Source: QHXQ01 sp045807745
GTDB taxonomy: Bacteria; Acidobacteriota; Blastocatellia; Pyrinomonadales; Pyrinomonadaceae
Direction of reading: 5' to 3'
Assembly: GCA_045807745.1 (NCBI GenBank)
Contig: JBJMGT010000007.1
Location: 62,001 to 126,000, forward strand
Length of the DNA stretch: 64,000 nucleotides
Below, in pieces: positions 1 to 8,421 of the stretch (its first letter is position 1; each line of letters begins with the position of its first letter). Below the pieces are notes generated by a model. The model saw nothing but the letters and a program-made list of their open reading frames with translations. It made no database searches and was not told where the DNA came from. The translations under genes were made by a program, and so were the position numbers.

Positions 1-958
1 ACGGTCTGAGTAAAACTTTGAGTACGCCGCTTGCGCCCGCGCGCGCCATCGCACGCAGGCCGTCGGCGAGCGCGTACTCTTCGCTGATGAGACTGTCCAC
101 ATCGACCGCGTTTGCTTTGAGCAACTCAAGCGCGGGCTGGAAGCGACCGCAACGCGAGCCGACGATGCTGATCTCGGCCACGACGACGCGCGCAGCGGCA
201 AATTCGGTCGCGCCGTGAAAGGTGGATTTGAGGACGAGCACGCCGTGCGGGCGCAACAGGTTGAGCGCCAGCTCAAAACCGCGCGCCGCGCCCGACGCTT
301 CGACGACCGTATCGAACGTGCGCGCGGCCGTGTCGGTCAACTGATCGACGAGCACCGTCTCGATGTCGCGCCGCCGCGCAATCTCTAATTTGTTTTGGTG
401 CTTGCCGATGAGCGTCACGTCCGCGCTCGTTAAAGCTTTAATCGCTTGCGCGCAGAGCAGACCGAGCTTGCCGTCGCCAATGACGGCGACGCGCGTGTCC
501 TTTGTGATCTGCGTGCGTTCGAGTATGCCGCAGGCGGCGGCGAGCGGCTCGGTGAAGACGGCGCGCTCGTCTGTTATCTCATCAGGCACGGGCAGCAGGT
601 TGACCGCAGGCAGACGCAAGTATTCCGCGTGTGCGCCATCACGCCCGACGATGCCGAGCACAGTCCGCTCCGGACAATGCCGCGCATCGCCCGCGCGACA
701 CAAAGCGCAACGACCGCAACCCGCGTTGATCTCGCCAACCACACGTCGCCCGATCAATTTTTCATTCGCTGCTTGCTCGACCACGCCCACGAACTCGTGC
801 CCTAGCGTCCCCTGAAAACCCGCATACCCGCGCACGATCTCCAAGTCCGTGTTGCAAATCCCCGAACGCGTCACGCGCACCAACGCCTCGCCGTCCACGC
901 GCGGCGCATCAATATCGGCGAGCAGCAGCCTGCCCTGTTCACAACGAAGCGCTCTCAT
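1..958 (-). CDS. Zinc-binding MDR-family alcohol dehydrogenase (partial, 3' end beyond window)
   Basis: Medium-chain dehydrogenase/reductase that would oxidise an alcohol or polyol using NAD(P). The frame opens at an ATG (958) nine bases after a GAGG motif and is still open at base 2, giving about 318 residues of a family usually 335-350 long. Visible: an N-terminal catalytic domain with GHEF (catalytic-zinc site), a structural-zinc cluster of the form C-x2-C-x2-C followed by a further Cys (in NAGCGRCALCRAG...HC), and a Rossmann domain beginning VAVIGDGKLG. It resembles threonine/sorbitol dehydrogenase relatives, but the substrate cannot be read from the sequence. Its upstream neighbour is a possible gene fragment and then the TIR gene, all on the minus strand. 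Confidence 0.85.
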   Translation of the reverse strand, partial: MRALRCEQGRLLLADIDAPRVDGEALVRVTRSGICNTDLEIVRGYAGFQGTLGHEFVGVVEQAANEKLIGRRVVGEINAGCGRCALCRAGDARHCPERTVLGIVGRDGAHAEYLRLPAVNLLPVPDEITDERAVFTEPLAAACGILERTQITKDTRVAVIGDGKLGLLCAQAIKALTSADVTLIGKHQNKLEIARRRDIETVLVDQLTDTAARTFDTVVEASGAARGFELALNLLRPHGVLVLKSTFHGATEFAAARVVVAEISIVGSRCGRFQPALELLKANAVDVDSLISEEYALADGLRAMARAGASGVLKVLLRP

Positions 959-990
959 CTCGGATAACCTCGCAGCCCGACCAGCAGCCT

Positions 991-1105
991 CTACAGCACA
1001 CGTTGTTTCAACGCCTCGTCCCGCCAGCGCCGCACACTCATCACGTCAAGCCGCTCGCCCGCGAAGACGATCTGCTCTACAGATTTCTGACCGTCATTGC
1101 TAACA
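991..1105 (-). pseudogene. Possible 3' remnant of an unidentified gene
   Basis: Just after the TIR gene stop, a different minus-strand frame reads ...VEQIVFAGERLDVMSVRRW... and ends RVL-stop, 33 bases before the dehydrogenase ATG. The frame is open back into the TIR gene's last 200 bases but has no good start. Amino-acid composition looks protein-like. It could be the tail of a gene once co-transcribed with the dehydrogenase and cut when the TIR gene arrived, or it could be chance. I do not recognise the family. Confidence 0.25.
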
Positions 1106-4100
1106 CTAGGAGCCTGTGCCCTGCCACTCGGCTACGTCGCGGACGCCAAACCGCTTCATCGGTGAATCACCCGGAGCCTTCCCCAAGATACCGCAGACCA
1201 ACCGGTAGAAGCCGTCACTCTCATCCGTCTCCCAACCGCGCATATCCACCCACAGTGTCTGGCGGACAAAAAGCGGAAGTTCCGGCGTCTCTTCAACGTC
1301 CGGCAAGATAACCGGAATCATCCGCGCATCACCGCTCGCCCAACGCTCCACGTAGGCCCTGATCTCCAAGATGTGCCACTTGCCAACGTCAGCCGGCCCA
1401 AAGAACAACGCGGCGCACGGAATCGTTTTGATGGCCTGCTCCAATGCGGCCGAAACCGTATCGCCGGGAGAGAGATTCCACTTGTCCAACCACGGGCGAA
1501 TGCCCACCGCGAGCAGACGCTTGGCGATCTTCTCCACCGCCGCCTTGTCCTTTGCATTGTGGCTCAGGAAGATGTCGAACTTCCCTTCCGTTTCCTTCGC
1601 CTTGATGACCAACTTCGCAGTCATACGCTGCCGGCCGGCCCTGGCATCAGTCGCCATCTGTGCGGCGACCGACTTAGCCGATGCTGTCGGTGCGGCCAGT
1701 AGATTGACGAGCGGAGTCTTCTTCTCGCAGATGGGGCATAGCAAATCCTTCTTCCGTGCATCCAGCCGTGCTTTCACCACGCGATCCTCGAACGGATTCC
1801 GGCACGTCGCATTCGCGCAATGATAAGCATGACGTTTGGTCACGCTGCCGGGATTGCTCTTGGCCTCCAGATGCCGGCCGACGAATTCGATGAACCCCTG
1901 CCGCACGGCCGCGGCGGTGTCGTTATCGAACGATACATCAAGTTCACCGTGCCCGTGCCCGTGATCGCGCAGACGGACGAGGCAGCGCCCGCCCGCCTCG
2001 GCGTGGTAGGCGGCGGCGTCTTGAAAGAACTCGCGCTTCTTGAAGCCCTCATAGTGCGCTAGCTGCGCGATGAGCGTGGCATAAATACTCCGCACCGGGC
2101 CGGCGAAGCCGAATGCCACGCCGAACGCCGCCACGCCCGGAAACCTCAGCTCCGCCGTGCACTGCGAGGGGAACACAAGATAGTCCTCGCCCTTGATCTG
2201 CTCGCGCAACGCCAGATCGCGGGATAACAAGTTCTCCATCACGTACCACAGCACATGGCGTTCGGACTCGCGGTCGGCGATCCGTTCGTCATGGTCGAGC
2301 TTGAACTGCCCCTCGCGCACACGGGATTCCAGCAAGTGGCCCGGCCCATCCGGTTCATCCTTCGCGGCCACCAGTAGCGCGCTCGCATATGCATCCACTC
2401 GCGTTGGGTCAAGTAACACTAAGTTATCTGGGCGCAGTTCCACGTCATCCCTTTGGAAGACCAAAAGACGCACCGCGTCCGTGGCTTCGAGCCGATACAG
2501 GTGCAACATGAATTCTTCTAAAGAAATCTTCTGCCCAAAGTCAGCAATGAAGCCCTCATGTAGTTCCTCGATAGTCAGCAGCCTCTCACGGGCGACTGGT
2601 AAGCCGTCCTTTTGGTCAATACTGCCTCTCTCCCCCTTCAACTGTGACAGAAACCTCGCTACGAATCCACGCATAGCAGCCAGCGTAGTGGTTGTAGTTA
2701 ATATAGGAATCTCCTCCCAAGGAATTCCTTTGCGAATCGCCTCCAGCAATTCGTCGCAACCTTCGCCCGTGCTGGCACTCGTGGAAATGAAATGCGCAAA
2801 GTTGTTCTCGCGTGCGAAGGTTTCGATCCGCTCCTTGCTGGCCGGGAGGCCACCCACATCAATGCGCGAGGCGACGAGGAGTTTCTTCAGCTTCGCGTTC
2901 GTGCGTGCCTGATCAAGTACCTGCGACCAATAGGCCGCGCCCTCGAAAGGGTTCGTCTCGCTGCGGCTGTCGAAGAGTACGCAGGCCAGTGCGGCATCAT
3001 CCATGCTCAATTGATGCACTGAACGATAGGCGGGCTGACCGGCGAGGTCCCATAGCACTGTCTCCTGATGAAGTGAGACGCCGCCCGGCTCCTGCACAAC
3101 TTTGCTTTCGAGCACGTGCGCCTTGCGGGCGTGCGAGGATTTCGTCGGCACGAATTGCTTGTTCACTAATCGCTCAGCCAAGCCGCTCTTGCCCACACCT
3201 GTATCACCGACGAGGAGGACTTTGGCGTTCGTGTATTGGACTTGATCCAACATGGGCGTCAAGACCGACGCTGAGTCTTCCGGTGCTCGCGCCTCGGTGA
3301 CAAATTCCGACAAATCCCACACTCGGATGCCGCCGCTGTGGTCGCCAGAGAAGGCGCGGCGTTGATCAACACTCCACGCTACATTTATGACGCCGGATGT
3401 GTGGCCTTCAAACACGCGCAGGCAGCGCCCCGTTTCCACGTCCCACAGCCGCACGGTTTTGTCCGGTGAGCTAGTGAGGGCGTGACGGTGATCGGCGCTC
3501 CACGCCACGCTCTTGACGTTTTCCGTGTGGCCTTCAAACACGCGCAAGCAGCGCCCCGTCTCTACGTCCCACAGCCGCATGGTTTTGTCCACGGAACCGG
3601 AGAGCGCACGATTTTGATTTGGGCTCCACGCCACGTTTATAACCCAACTAGTGTGGCCTTCGAACATGTGCAGGCAGCGCCCCGTCTCCACGTCCCACAG
3701 CCGCACGCTATTGTCACTTGAGCCGGAGAGGATGGAGCGCTGATCGGCACTCCACGCTACGGCATAAACGCGACTCGCGTGGCCTTCAAACATACGCAGG
3801 CAGCGCCCCGTCTCCACGTCCCACAACCGCACGCTATTGTCGAACGAGCCAGACAGGGCGCGGCGTTGATCGGCACTCCACGCCACGATCATAATTGCAC
3901 CCGTATGGCCTTCGAACACGCGCAGGCAGCGCCCCATCTCCACGTCCCACAGCCGCACATCATCCGAGCCAGAGAGAGCGTAGCGTTGATCGGCACTCCA
4001 CGCCACGCTATCAATACGCTCCATGTGGCCTTCGAACACGCGCAGGCAGCGCCCCGTCTCCACGTCCCACAGCCGTATGATTTTGTCTGCGCCGCCAGTG

Positions 4101-4624
4101 AGGATGTGCTTTCCATCTAGACTGAATGCACAGGTATAAATGCTCGGCTTGGGAGCGAGATGGGCAACCTTTTCTGCAACTTGCTCGCGCGCGGCATCTG
4201 CTGCTGGTGGCTTCGCTGATGGCCGAGAGGCTTCGAGGAGCTTGGCATACCCCTGCTCGCGGTCGTCCGAGAGCCAGTTGATGTAGCTGAATTGCGCCAG
4301 CGAGCCTTTGATGGGGGCGGCGTCGAGGCGGAGGGGGATGAAGCGGCGCTCTTTGTTGAGCGGGTCGCGGAAGCGGAAGGTGTAGCTTTCCAATTGCGCC
4401 CAGTCGGAGCCGAAGGCGTGGGCGGACAGGCAGAGGATGAGGACGCGGGAATGGTCCAGCCCTGCTTCGATCTTGGCGGGGATGTTGTCGCCGGGCTTTA
4501 GTTCCCACTCGTCGAACCAGACGCGCAGGTTGTCCGCGCGCAGACGTTCGGCGAGGGCGCGCACGATGGGCTTGTCCTGTGCGCTGTGGCTTAGGAATAC
4601 GTCGTATGTGAAATCGTCAGCCAT
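1106..4624 (-). CDS. TIR-WD40-Roc-like GTPase-zinc ribbon-TIR protein, candidate immune sensor
   Basis: 1,172 residues. Domain order seen: TIR 1 (about 5-135; YDVFLSHSAQD start, W75-x3-E79 matching the catalytic Glu helix of TIR NADases); seven WD40 blades (155-440, each ending near RLWDVETGRCLRVFEGH); small Ras/Roc-like GTPase (465-640; P-loop GDTGVGKS 473-480, switch DLAGQ 526-530, base-recognition SRID 586-589); a COR/winged-helix-like region (640-920); a possible zinc ribbon (C936, C941, C963, C966); TIR 2 (1013-1150; FDIFLSHNAKD, W1083-x3-E1087). Known of the families: TIR domains of bacterial defence proteins cleave NAD+ or make signalling nucleotides; WD40 propellers act as ligand sensors; Roc GTPases act as switches. 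Inference: a one-gene NLR-like sensor-switch-effector. The start ATG follows AAAGGTG. No partner gene is obvious. The GTPase could instead signal without NADase activity. Confidence 0.9.
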   Translation of the reverse strand: MADDFTYDVFLSHSAQDKPIVRALAERLRADNLRVWFDEWELKPGDNIPAKIEAGLDHSRVLILCLSAHAFGSDWAQLESYTFRFRDPLNKERRFIPLRLDAAPIKGSLAQFSYINWLSDDREQGYAKLLEASRPSAKPPAADAAREQVAEKVAHLAPKPSIYTCAFSLDGKHILTGGADKIIRLWDVETGRCLRVFEGHMERIDSVAWSADQRYALSGSDDVRLWDVEMGRCLRVFEGHTGAIMIVAWSADQRRALSGSFDNSVRLWDVETGRCLRMFEGHASRVYAVAWSADQRSILSGSSDNSVRLWDVETGRCLHMFEGHTSWVINVAWSPNQNRALSGSVDKTMRLWDVETGRCLRVFEGHTENVKSVAWSADHRHALTSSPDKTVRLWDVETGRCLRVFEGHTSGVINVAWSVDQRRAFSGDHSGGIRVWDLSEFVTEARAPEDSASVLTPMLDQVQYTNAKVLLVGDTGVGKSGLAERLVNKQFVPTKSSHARKAHVLESKVVQEPGGVSLHQETVLWDLAGQPAYRSVHQLSMDDAALACVLFDSRSETNPFEGAAYWSQVLDQARTNAKLKKLLVASRIDVGGLPASKERIETFARENNFAHFISTSASTGEGCDELLEAIRKGIPWEEIPILTTTTTLAAMRGFVARFLSQLKGERGSIDQKDGLPVARERLLTIEELHEGFIADFGQKISLEEFMLHLYRLEATDAVRLLVFQRDDVELRPDNLVLLDPTRVDAYASALLVAAKDEPDGPGHLLESRVREGQFKLDHDERIADRESERHVLWYVMENLLSRDLALREQIKGEDYLVFPSQCTAELRFPGVAAFGVAFGFAGPVRSIYATLIAQLAHYEGFKKREFFQDAAAYHAEAGGRCLVRLRDHGHGHGELDVSFDNDTAAAVRQGFIEFVGRHLEAKSNPGSVTKRHAYHCANATCRNPFEDRVVKARLDARKKDLLCPICEKKTPLVNLLAAPTASAKSVAAQMATDARAGRQRMTAKLVIKAKETEGKFDIFLSHNAKDKAAVEKIAKRLLAVGIRPWLDKWNLSPGDTVSAALEQAIKTIPCAALFFGPADVGKWHILEIRAYVERWASGDARMIPVILPDVEETPELPLFVRQTLWVDMRGWETDESDGFYRLVCGILGKAPGDSPMKRFGVRDVAEWQGTGS
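3305..4162 (-). repeat. Seven near-identical WD40-blade repeats inside the TIR protein gene
   Basis: Coding tandem repeats. Five blades are 42 codons (126 bases) apart and one is 40. The stretch GCAGGCAGCGCCCCGTCTCC recurs almost unchanged in most copies. The high DNA identity points to recent duplication or gene conversion rather than old divergence. Confidence 0.9.
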
Positions 4625-4627
4625 GTT

Positions 4628-4678
4628 TCACCTTTGGTGCTGGGCGCGGTAGAGGTCGTCTCCGACATGGTACTTCAT
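4628..4678 (-). CDS. Possible 16-codon leader ORF before the TIR gene
   Basis: ATG to TGA reads MKYHVGDDLYRAQHQR and stops three bases before the TIR gene ATG, so its last codons overlap the AAAGGTG ribosome-binding site. This geometry would allow translational coupling or leader control. No clear Shine-Dalgarno of its own is seen, and it may be chance. Confidence 0.2.
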   Translation of the reverse strand: MKYHVGDDLYRAQHQR

Positions 4679-4733
4679 TAAGCTAACCCGAAGTTTATGA
4701 GATTGAGACGCGGACTGACAGCCGGCATGGGCC

Positions 4734-5246
4734 TTAAAAGCTCTTTGTTCGCATGTATGCGTTGTCGGGTGTGAGTTCGACGGTCTGTTCGCGCCCGACG
4801 ACGTTGACGGGTAGACGCCATGTGAATTCTTCGGGGCCGGCGAGCGTCGCGTGCACCCACCAGCGGCCGGGTGTGAGCATGACAACCGCTTGCCCGTTCT
4901 CATCAAGCCGGGCGGCGACGGGGGTGCGTCCCAGCATGCGGCGCACGAGGAAGTCGCTGAAGCGTAAGCCGGGCCGGCGTTCCGAGTCGAACTCGCGCTG
5001 CACCGCCGCCACGTCTACCGGGAAGAGGCGCACGTCTATGTCAGCGCGGCCTTGCGTGCCGTCGTTAGCCGCGCGCCGCAGGACAAGATGCAGTGTCGTG
5101 ACGCGCGCTTGCCCTGTGCCGTTCGCGTCGCTCAAGTCAACCGGTAGCCGTCGATAGATGCGCCAGCCTGCGCCGACGAGCGCGACGAGCAGACCGACGC
5201 GCAGGACGACAGCTAACGTGTTTAGCTTTGGCGCACGAGTGTTCAC
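4734..5246 (-). CDS. Membrane-anchored hypothetical protein
   Basis: 170 residues. One N-terminal transmembrane helix (about residues 9-27, TLAVVLRVGLLVALVGAGW) is followed by a soluble part with alternating beta-like segments. The stretch AVVMLTPGRWWVHATL resembles the PEGA/carboxypeptidase-regulatory-like beta sandwiches common on acidobacterial cell surfaces, but that is a weak likeness. It lies between the glutaredoxin-like gene and the TIR gene, all minus strand. The function is not recognised, and there is no sign that it belongs to the TIR system beyond shared orientation. Confidence 0.6.
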   Translation of the reverse strand: MNTRAPKLNTLAVVLRVGLLVALVGAGWRIYRRLPVDLSDANGTGQARVTTLHLVLRRAANDGTQGRADIDVRLFPVDVAAVQREFDSERRPGLRFSDFLVRRMLGRTPVAARLDENGQAVVMLTPGRWWVHATLAGPEEFTWRLPVNVVGREQTVELTPDNAYMRTKSF

Positions 5247-5264
5247 GGTTGCGATGAAATGTCT

Positions 5265-5513
5265 TTAGGCCATGAAGCCGATTTCGCGCAGCGCGCTTTC
5301 AAGCTCGCGGTTGGTCGGCGTCGAGAGCACTTGCCCGGCGATGTCGAGCGTCGGTTTCGGCTCCTTGCCGTCGTTGTGCGCGCGCACCCATTGGCGCGCC
5401 GCCTCGTCCTGCTCGATGTCGATATACTTGAAGGCGACGCCGAGTTCCTGCAAGTGCTTGAGCGTGCGCTGCGTGTCCGCGCACCAATCCGCGCCGTAGA
5501 CTTTCACTTCCAT
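5265..5513 (-). CDS. Mycoredoxin/glutaredoxin-like thiol oxidoreductase
   Basis: 82 residues, the size of NrdH/mycoredoxin proteins. The active site is W-C-A-D-T (Cys11), a one-cysteine C-x-x-T form, so a monothiol mechanism is likely. The fold signature continues with FKYIDIEQDE and a cis-proline region around KPTLDI. Proteins of this group reduce mixed disulfides of low-molecular-weight thiols. The start is an ATG preceded by AGGAAG at good spacing. It is the first gene of a minus-strand run, with the repeat at 5558 on its upstream side. The exact thiol partner is unknown. Confidence 0.8.
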   Translation of the reverse strand: MEVKVYGADWCADTQRTLKHLQELGVAFKYIDIEQDEAARQWVRAHNDGKEPKPTLDIAGQVLSTPTNRELESALREIGFMA

Positions 5514-5557
5514 GGTCGCACTTCCTTTGCCGCCGGGATGGCGAGCATCATAGCAGA

Positions 5558-5634
5558 AAGGGATGAGGGATGAGGGATGATAATTATCGCTTCGCTCTCA
5601 TGATTCCTTTTTCATCCCTCATCCCTCATCCCTT
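5558..5634. repeat. Heptamer palindrome (unit GGGATGA)
   Basis: Arms of 23 bases (5558-5580 and 5612-5634) are perfect inverted copies, each made of three GGGATGA units; the loop is 31 bases. It lies between two divergent genes, ending 39 bases before the purF ATG. Same class as the elements at 34233, 39453, 51387, 53043 and 60220. Confidence 0.9.
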
Positions 5635-5673
5635 CCCTTCCCGTGCTACAATGCGCTTTCGCGACAGACGATC

Positions 5674-7128
5674 ATGCAAGACGATGCGGCTGACACGGTG
5701 AGCGATCAACGGACGGACAAGTTTCGCGACGAGTGCGGCGTGTTCGGCATCTACGGCCACGCCGAGGCGGCGCGTCTGACCTATCTCGGGCTGTACGCGC
5801 TGCAACATCGCGGGCAAGAGTCGTGCGGCATCGTCTCTTCAGACGGGCACGAGTTGCGCTCGGAGCGCGCGATGGGGCTTGTGCCCGACGTGTTCAATGC
5901 TGAGCGCCTCAACCGTCTGCCCGGCGCGAGCGCCATCGGCCACGTGCGCTATTCAACGGCCGGCGAAGTCTCGATTCGCGAAGCCCAACCATTCCTCGTC
6001 GCCTGCCAGCACGGGCAAGTCGCCATCTGTCACAACGGCAATCTCCCCTTTGCCAGCGAAGAACGAAAGAGATTGGAACGCGCGGGCGCGATCTTCTCTT
6101 CGACTTCGGACACTGAAGTCGTCCTGCACGGCATCGCGCGCTCGCAAGCGGCGGGCATCATCGAAGCGATCCCAGAGGTTTTGTGCGAGACCGAAGGCGC
6201 GTTCTCGATGCTCTTTCTGACGCCGACCGCGTTGATCGCGATTCGCGATCCGCGCGGTTTTCGCCCGCTCGCGCTCGGTCGGCTGGGCGACGCGTGGGTT
6301 GTCGCATCTGAGACCTGCGCCTTTGATCTGATCGAAGCGCGCTACGTGCGCGACGTTGAGCCGGGCGAGATGATCGTGATCGACGAAGCGGGTCTGCACT
6401 CGTCGCATCCCCTACCCCAACGACCGCACTCGATGTGCATCTTCGAGCACGTCTATTTCGCGCGTCCAGACTCTTTGATCTACGGGCAGTCGGTCAACCG
6501 TTCGCGGCACATCATGGGCAAACAGTTGGCGCTTGAGCAACCAGCGGACGCAGACATCGTCGTGCCCGTGCCCGATTCGGGCGTCGCTGCGTCAATCGGT
6601 TACGCCGCGCAGTCTGGTCTCAGTTTCCGTCAAGGTCTCGTGCGCAATCATTACGTCCATCGCACTTTCATTGAGCCGCAGCAATCGATCCGCAGCTTCG
6701 GCGTGCGCATTAAATTGAACCCGGTGCGTCACCTGATCGACGGCCGGCGCGTCGTCCTGATCGACGACTCGATTGTGCGCGGTACGACCTCGCAGAAGAT
6801 CGTGCGGATGGTGCGCGAGGCGGGCGCGCGCGAAGTGCACATGCGCATCAGTTGCCCGCCGACCATCAGCCCGTGCTTCTACGGCGTGGACACGCCGAAT
6901 AAGTCCGACTTGATCGCCGCGCAGATGTCGGTTGAGGACGTACGCGACTTTATCGGCGCAGACTCGCTCGGCTATCTTTCGCTCGAAGGTATGCTCAAGG
7001 CGACCGGCCTCGCCCCATCCGCCGCGTGCGTCGCCTGCTGGACGGGGCGCTATCCGACGCGCATCACGCGCGCGGCCGAGACGCAGTTTGCGCGCGAGCA
7101 CGAGCCTGTGCCTTCGAGCGACGCGTGA
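5674..7128 (+). CDS. purF: Amidophosphoribosyltransferase
   Basis: First committed step of purine synthesis: PRPP + glutamine to phosphoribosylamine. 484 residues. The class II glutamine amidotransferase domain begins at Cys21 (DECGVFGIYG), which implies removal of a 20-residue propeptide. QHRGQES and the SAIGHVRYST motif follow. The PRPP-binding signature VVLIDDSIVRGTT lies in the C-terminal half. Cysteines at SMCIFEH, SPCFYG and CVACWTG match the 4Fe-4S ligands of the Bacillus-type enzyme. It heads a plus-strand set with purM and purN. The ribosome-binding site is weak. Confidence 0.97.
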   Translation: MQDDAADTVSDQRTDKFRDECGVFGIYGHAEAARLTYLGLYALQHRGQESCGIVSSDGHELRSERAMGLVPDVFNAERLNRLPGASAIGHVRYSTAGEVSIREAQPFLVACQHGQVAICHNGNLPFASEERKRLERAGAIFSSTSDTEVVLHGIARSQAAGIIEAIPEVLCETEGAFSMLFLTPTALIAIRDPRGFRPLALGRLGDAWVVASETCAFDLIEARYVRDVEPGEMIVIDEAGLHSSHPLPQRPHSMCIFEHVYFARPDSLIYGQSVNRSRHIMGKQLALEQPADADIVVPVPDSGVAASIGYAAQSGLSFRQGLVRNHYVHRTFIEPQQSIRSFGVRIKLNPVRHLIDGRRVVLIDDSIVRGTTSQKIVRMVREAGAREVHMRISCPPTISPCFYGVDTPNKSDLIAAQMSVEDVRDFIGADSLGYLSLEGMLKATGLAPSAACVACWTGRYPTRITRAAETQFAREHEPVPSSDA

Positions 7129-7165
7129 AAAGTTTTCGCTGTGTTAGGACAGGGGGTTAATTTAG

Positions 7166-8317
7166 TTGGCGCAAAACAGGCGCGGTTGCGGCTGCCTGCT
7201 CGTCGTGCTGTCGCTGGTGGCGGTCATTGCAGGCGGAGTCTATCTCAAGTTTTATCGGCCTAAGGGGCCACAGTTGCCGCGCGCGTCGGGCGGCGAACTG
7301 CAAGTCCACGTGCTCGATGTCGGGCAAGGCGATGCGATCCTGATCATCGCGCCCGGCGGCAAAGCCGCACTGGTTGATGCCGGCGACGAGAGTCATGCCA
7401 ATGTCGTGCGCGACGCACTCGGTCGTTATCAGGTGCAACAACTCGAATACTTCGTCGCCACGCACCCGCACCCGGATCACATCGGCGGCGCGGCCGCAGT
7501 GTTCAACTCTGTCAAGGTGCTGCACGTGCTCGATAGCGGTGTTGCGCCACCGGATTTCGGCGCGGACACGACTGCGCCAACTAAGAATCAGAGGGGTAAG
7601 AACAAGAATCAAAGCGCGAAGAGTCAAACCAAACCGCGCCCACGCGGCGCGCAACTGCCGACGGTGAAGACATACGCCGCGTTGCAAGACGCAATCAAAC
7701 AGAACGGCGCGCAACTGATCCAAGCCGCGCCGGGCCAACACTATGATCTCGGCGGGGGTGTCGTGCTCACGACGCTCGCACCAATCCCGCCGCCGTTTAC
7801 GAAAGATCAGATGCGCAGCGGCGGCAACGAGCCGAACGCAAACTCAATTGTCATGCGCCTCGACTACGGCGACTTCTCGCTGCTGCTGCTCGGCGACGCC
7901 GAGGCGCAGACCGAACAGCGCCTGCTAAACAGTAACGCCAACGTGACGGCGCAACTGCTCAAGGTTGCACATCACGGCTCGAAGTACGCGACGACAGCGG
8001 AATTCCTCAGTCGCATCAAACCCGAAGCCGCGCTCATCTCGCTCGGCGAGTACAATCGCTATGGTCATCCGGCCCAAGTTGTGATGGATAGATTAAAAGC
8101 AGCGGGCGTCAAAATCTATCGCACAGATTTACACGGCGAGATCACGGTTACATCGAAGGGCGAAGGCTACGAGATCAAACCGGCCAAGGAGGCCAAGGGC
8201 GATCTATATGCCGGCCGTGTAGGACAGAAGGACGACTCAGCGCGTTCCGGTTTCATCGCTTACGGCGATTTCGGCCCACCACCAAAACCAGCGAAGAAAG
8301 AGATAGGTGGAAAATAA
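7166..8317 (+). CDS. ComEC/Rec2-like metallo-beta-lactamase-fold hydrolase
   Basis: 383 residues starting at TTG, with AGGGGG about 12 bases upstream. An N-terminal membrane anchor (about residues 9-27) is followed by HVLDVGQGDAILI and the metal motif THPHPDHIGG, then later metal ligands at LLGDAE and KVAHHGS. This is the pattern of the extracellular ComEC nuclease domain, but without the transmembrane channel. Relatives are nucleases or phosphodiesterases, probably acting outside the membrane here. A basic low-complexity insert (around residues 133-155) is unusual. It sits between purF and purM and may only share transcription with them. Confidence 0.85.
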   Translation: MAQNRRGCGCLLVVLSLVAVIAGGVYLKFYRPKGPQLPRASGGELQVHVLDVGQGDAILIIAPGGKAALVDAGDESHANVVRDALGRYQVQQLEYFVATHPHPDHIGGAAAVFNSVKVLHVLDSGVAPPDFGADTTAPTKNQRGKNKNQSAKSQTKPRPRGAQLPTVKTYAALQDAIKQNGAQLIQAAPGQHYDLGGGVVLTTLAPIPPPFTKDQMRSGGNEPNANSIVMRLDYGDFSLLLLGDAEAQTEQRLLNSNANVTAQLLKVAHHGSKYATTAEFLSRIKPEAALISLGEYNRYGHPAQVVMDRLKAAGVKIYRTDLHGEITVTSKGEGYEIKPAKEAKGDLYAGRVGQKDDSARSGFIAYGDFGPPPKPAKKEIGGK

Positions 8318-8336
8318 CGCCGCTGCTAATCGGAGG

Positions 8337-8366
8337 TTACAATAATAAAGGTTTATACAATATACT
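8337..8366 (+). promoter_or_regulatory. Possible promoter for purM
   Basis: TTACAA (8337-8342) and TATACT (8361-8366) are separated by 18 bases, in an AT-rich stretch ending 55 bases before the purM ATG. Sequence resemblance only. Confidence 0.3.
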
Positions 8367-8421
8367 GTAGTCGCGTTCACTAGCGTTCGCAAAATATAGC
8401 AGCCCTCCAAAATTCGAGCTG

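Noticed and set aside
1003..1311. Plus-strand ORF opposite the TIR gene end
   Set aside because: No ribosome-binding site or family resemblance; explained as a shadow of minus-strand coding sequence.
3305..4162. Tandem DNA repeats that could look like a CRISPR array
   Set aside because: They are in frame, 126 bases long and encode WD40 blades; there are no unique spacers.
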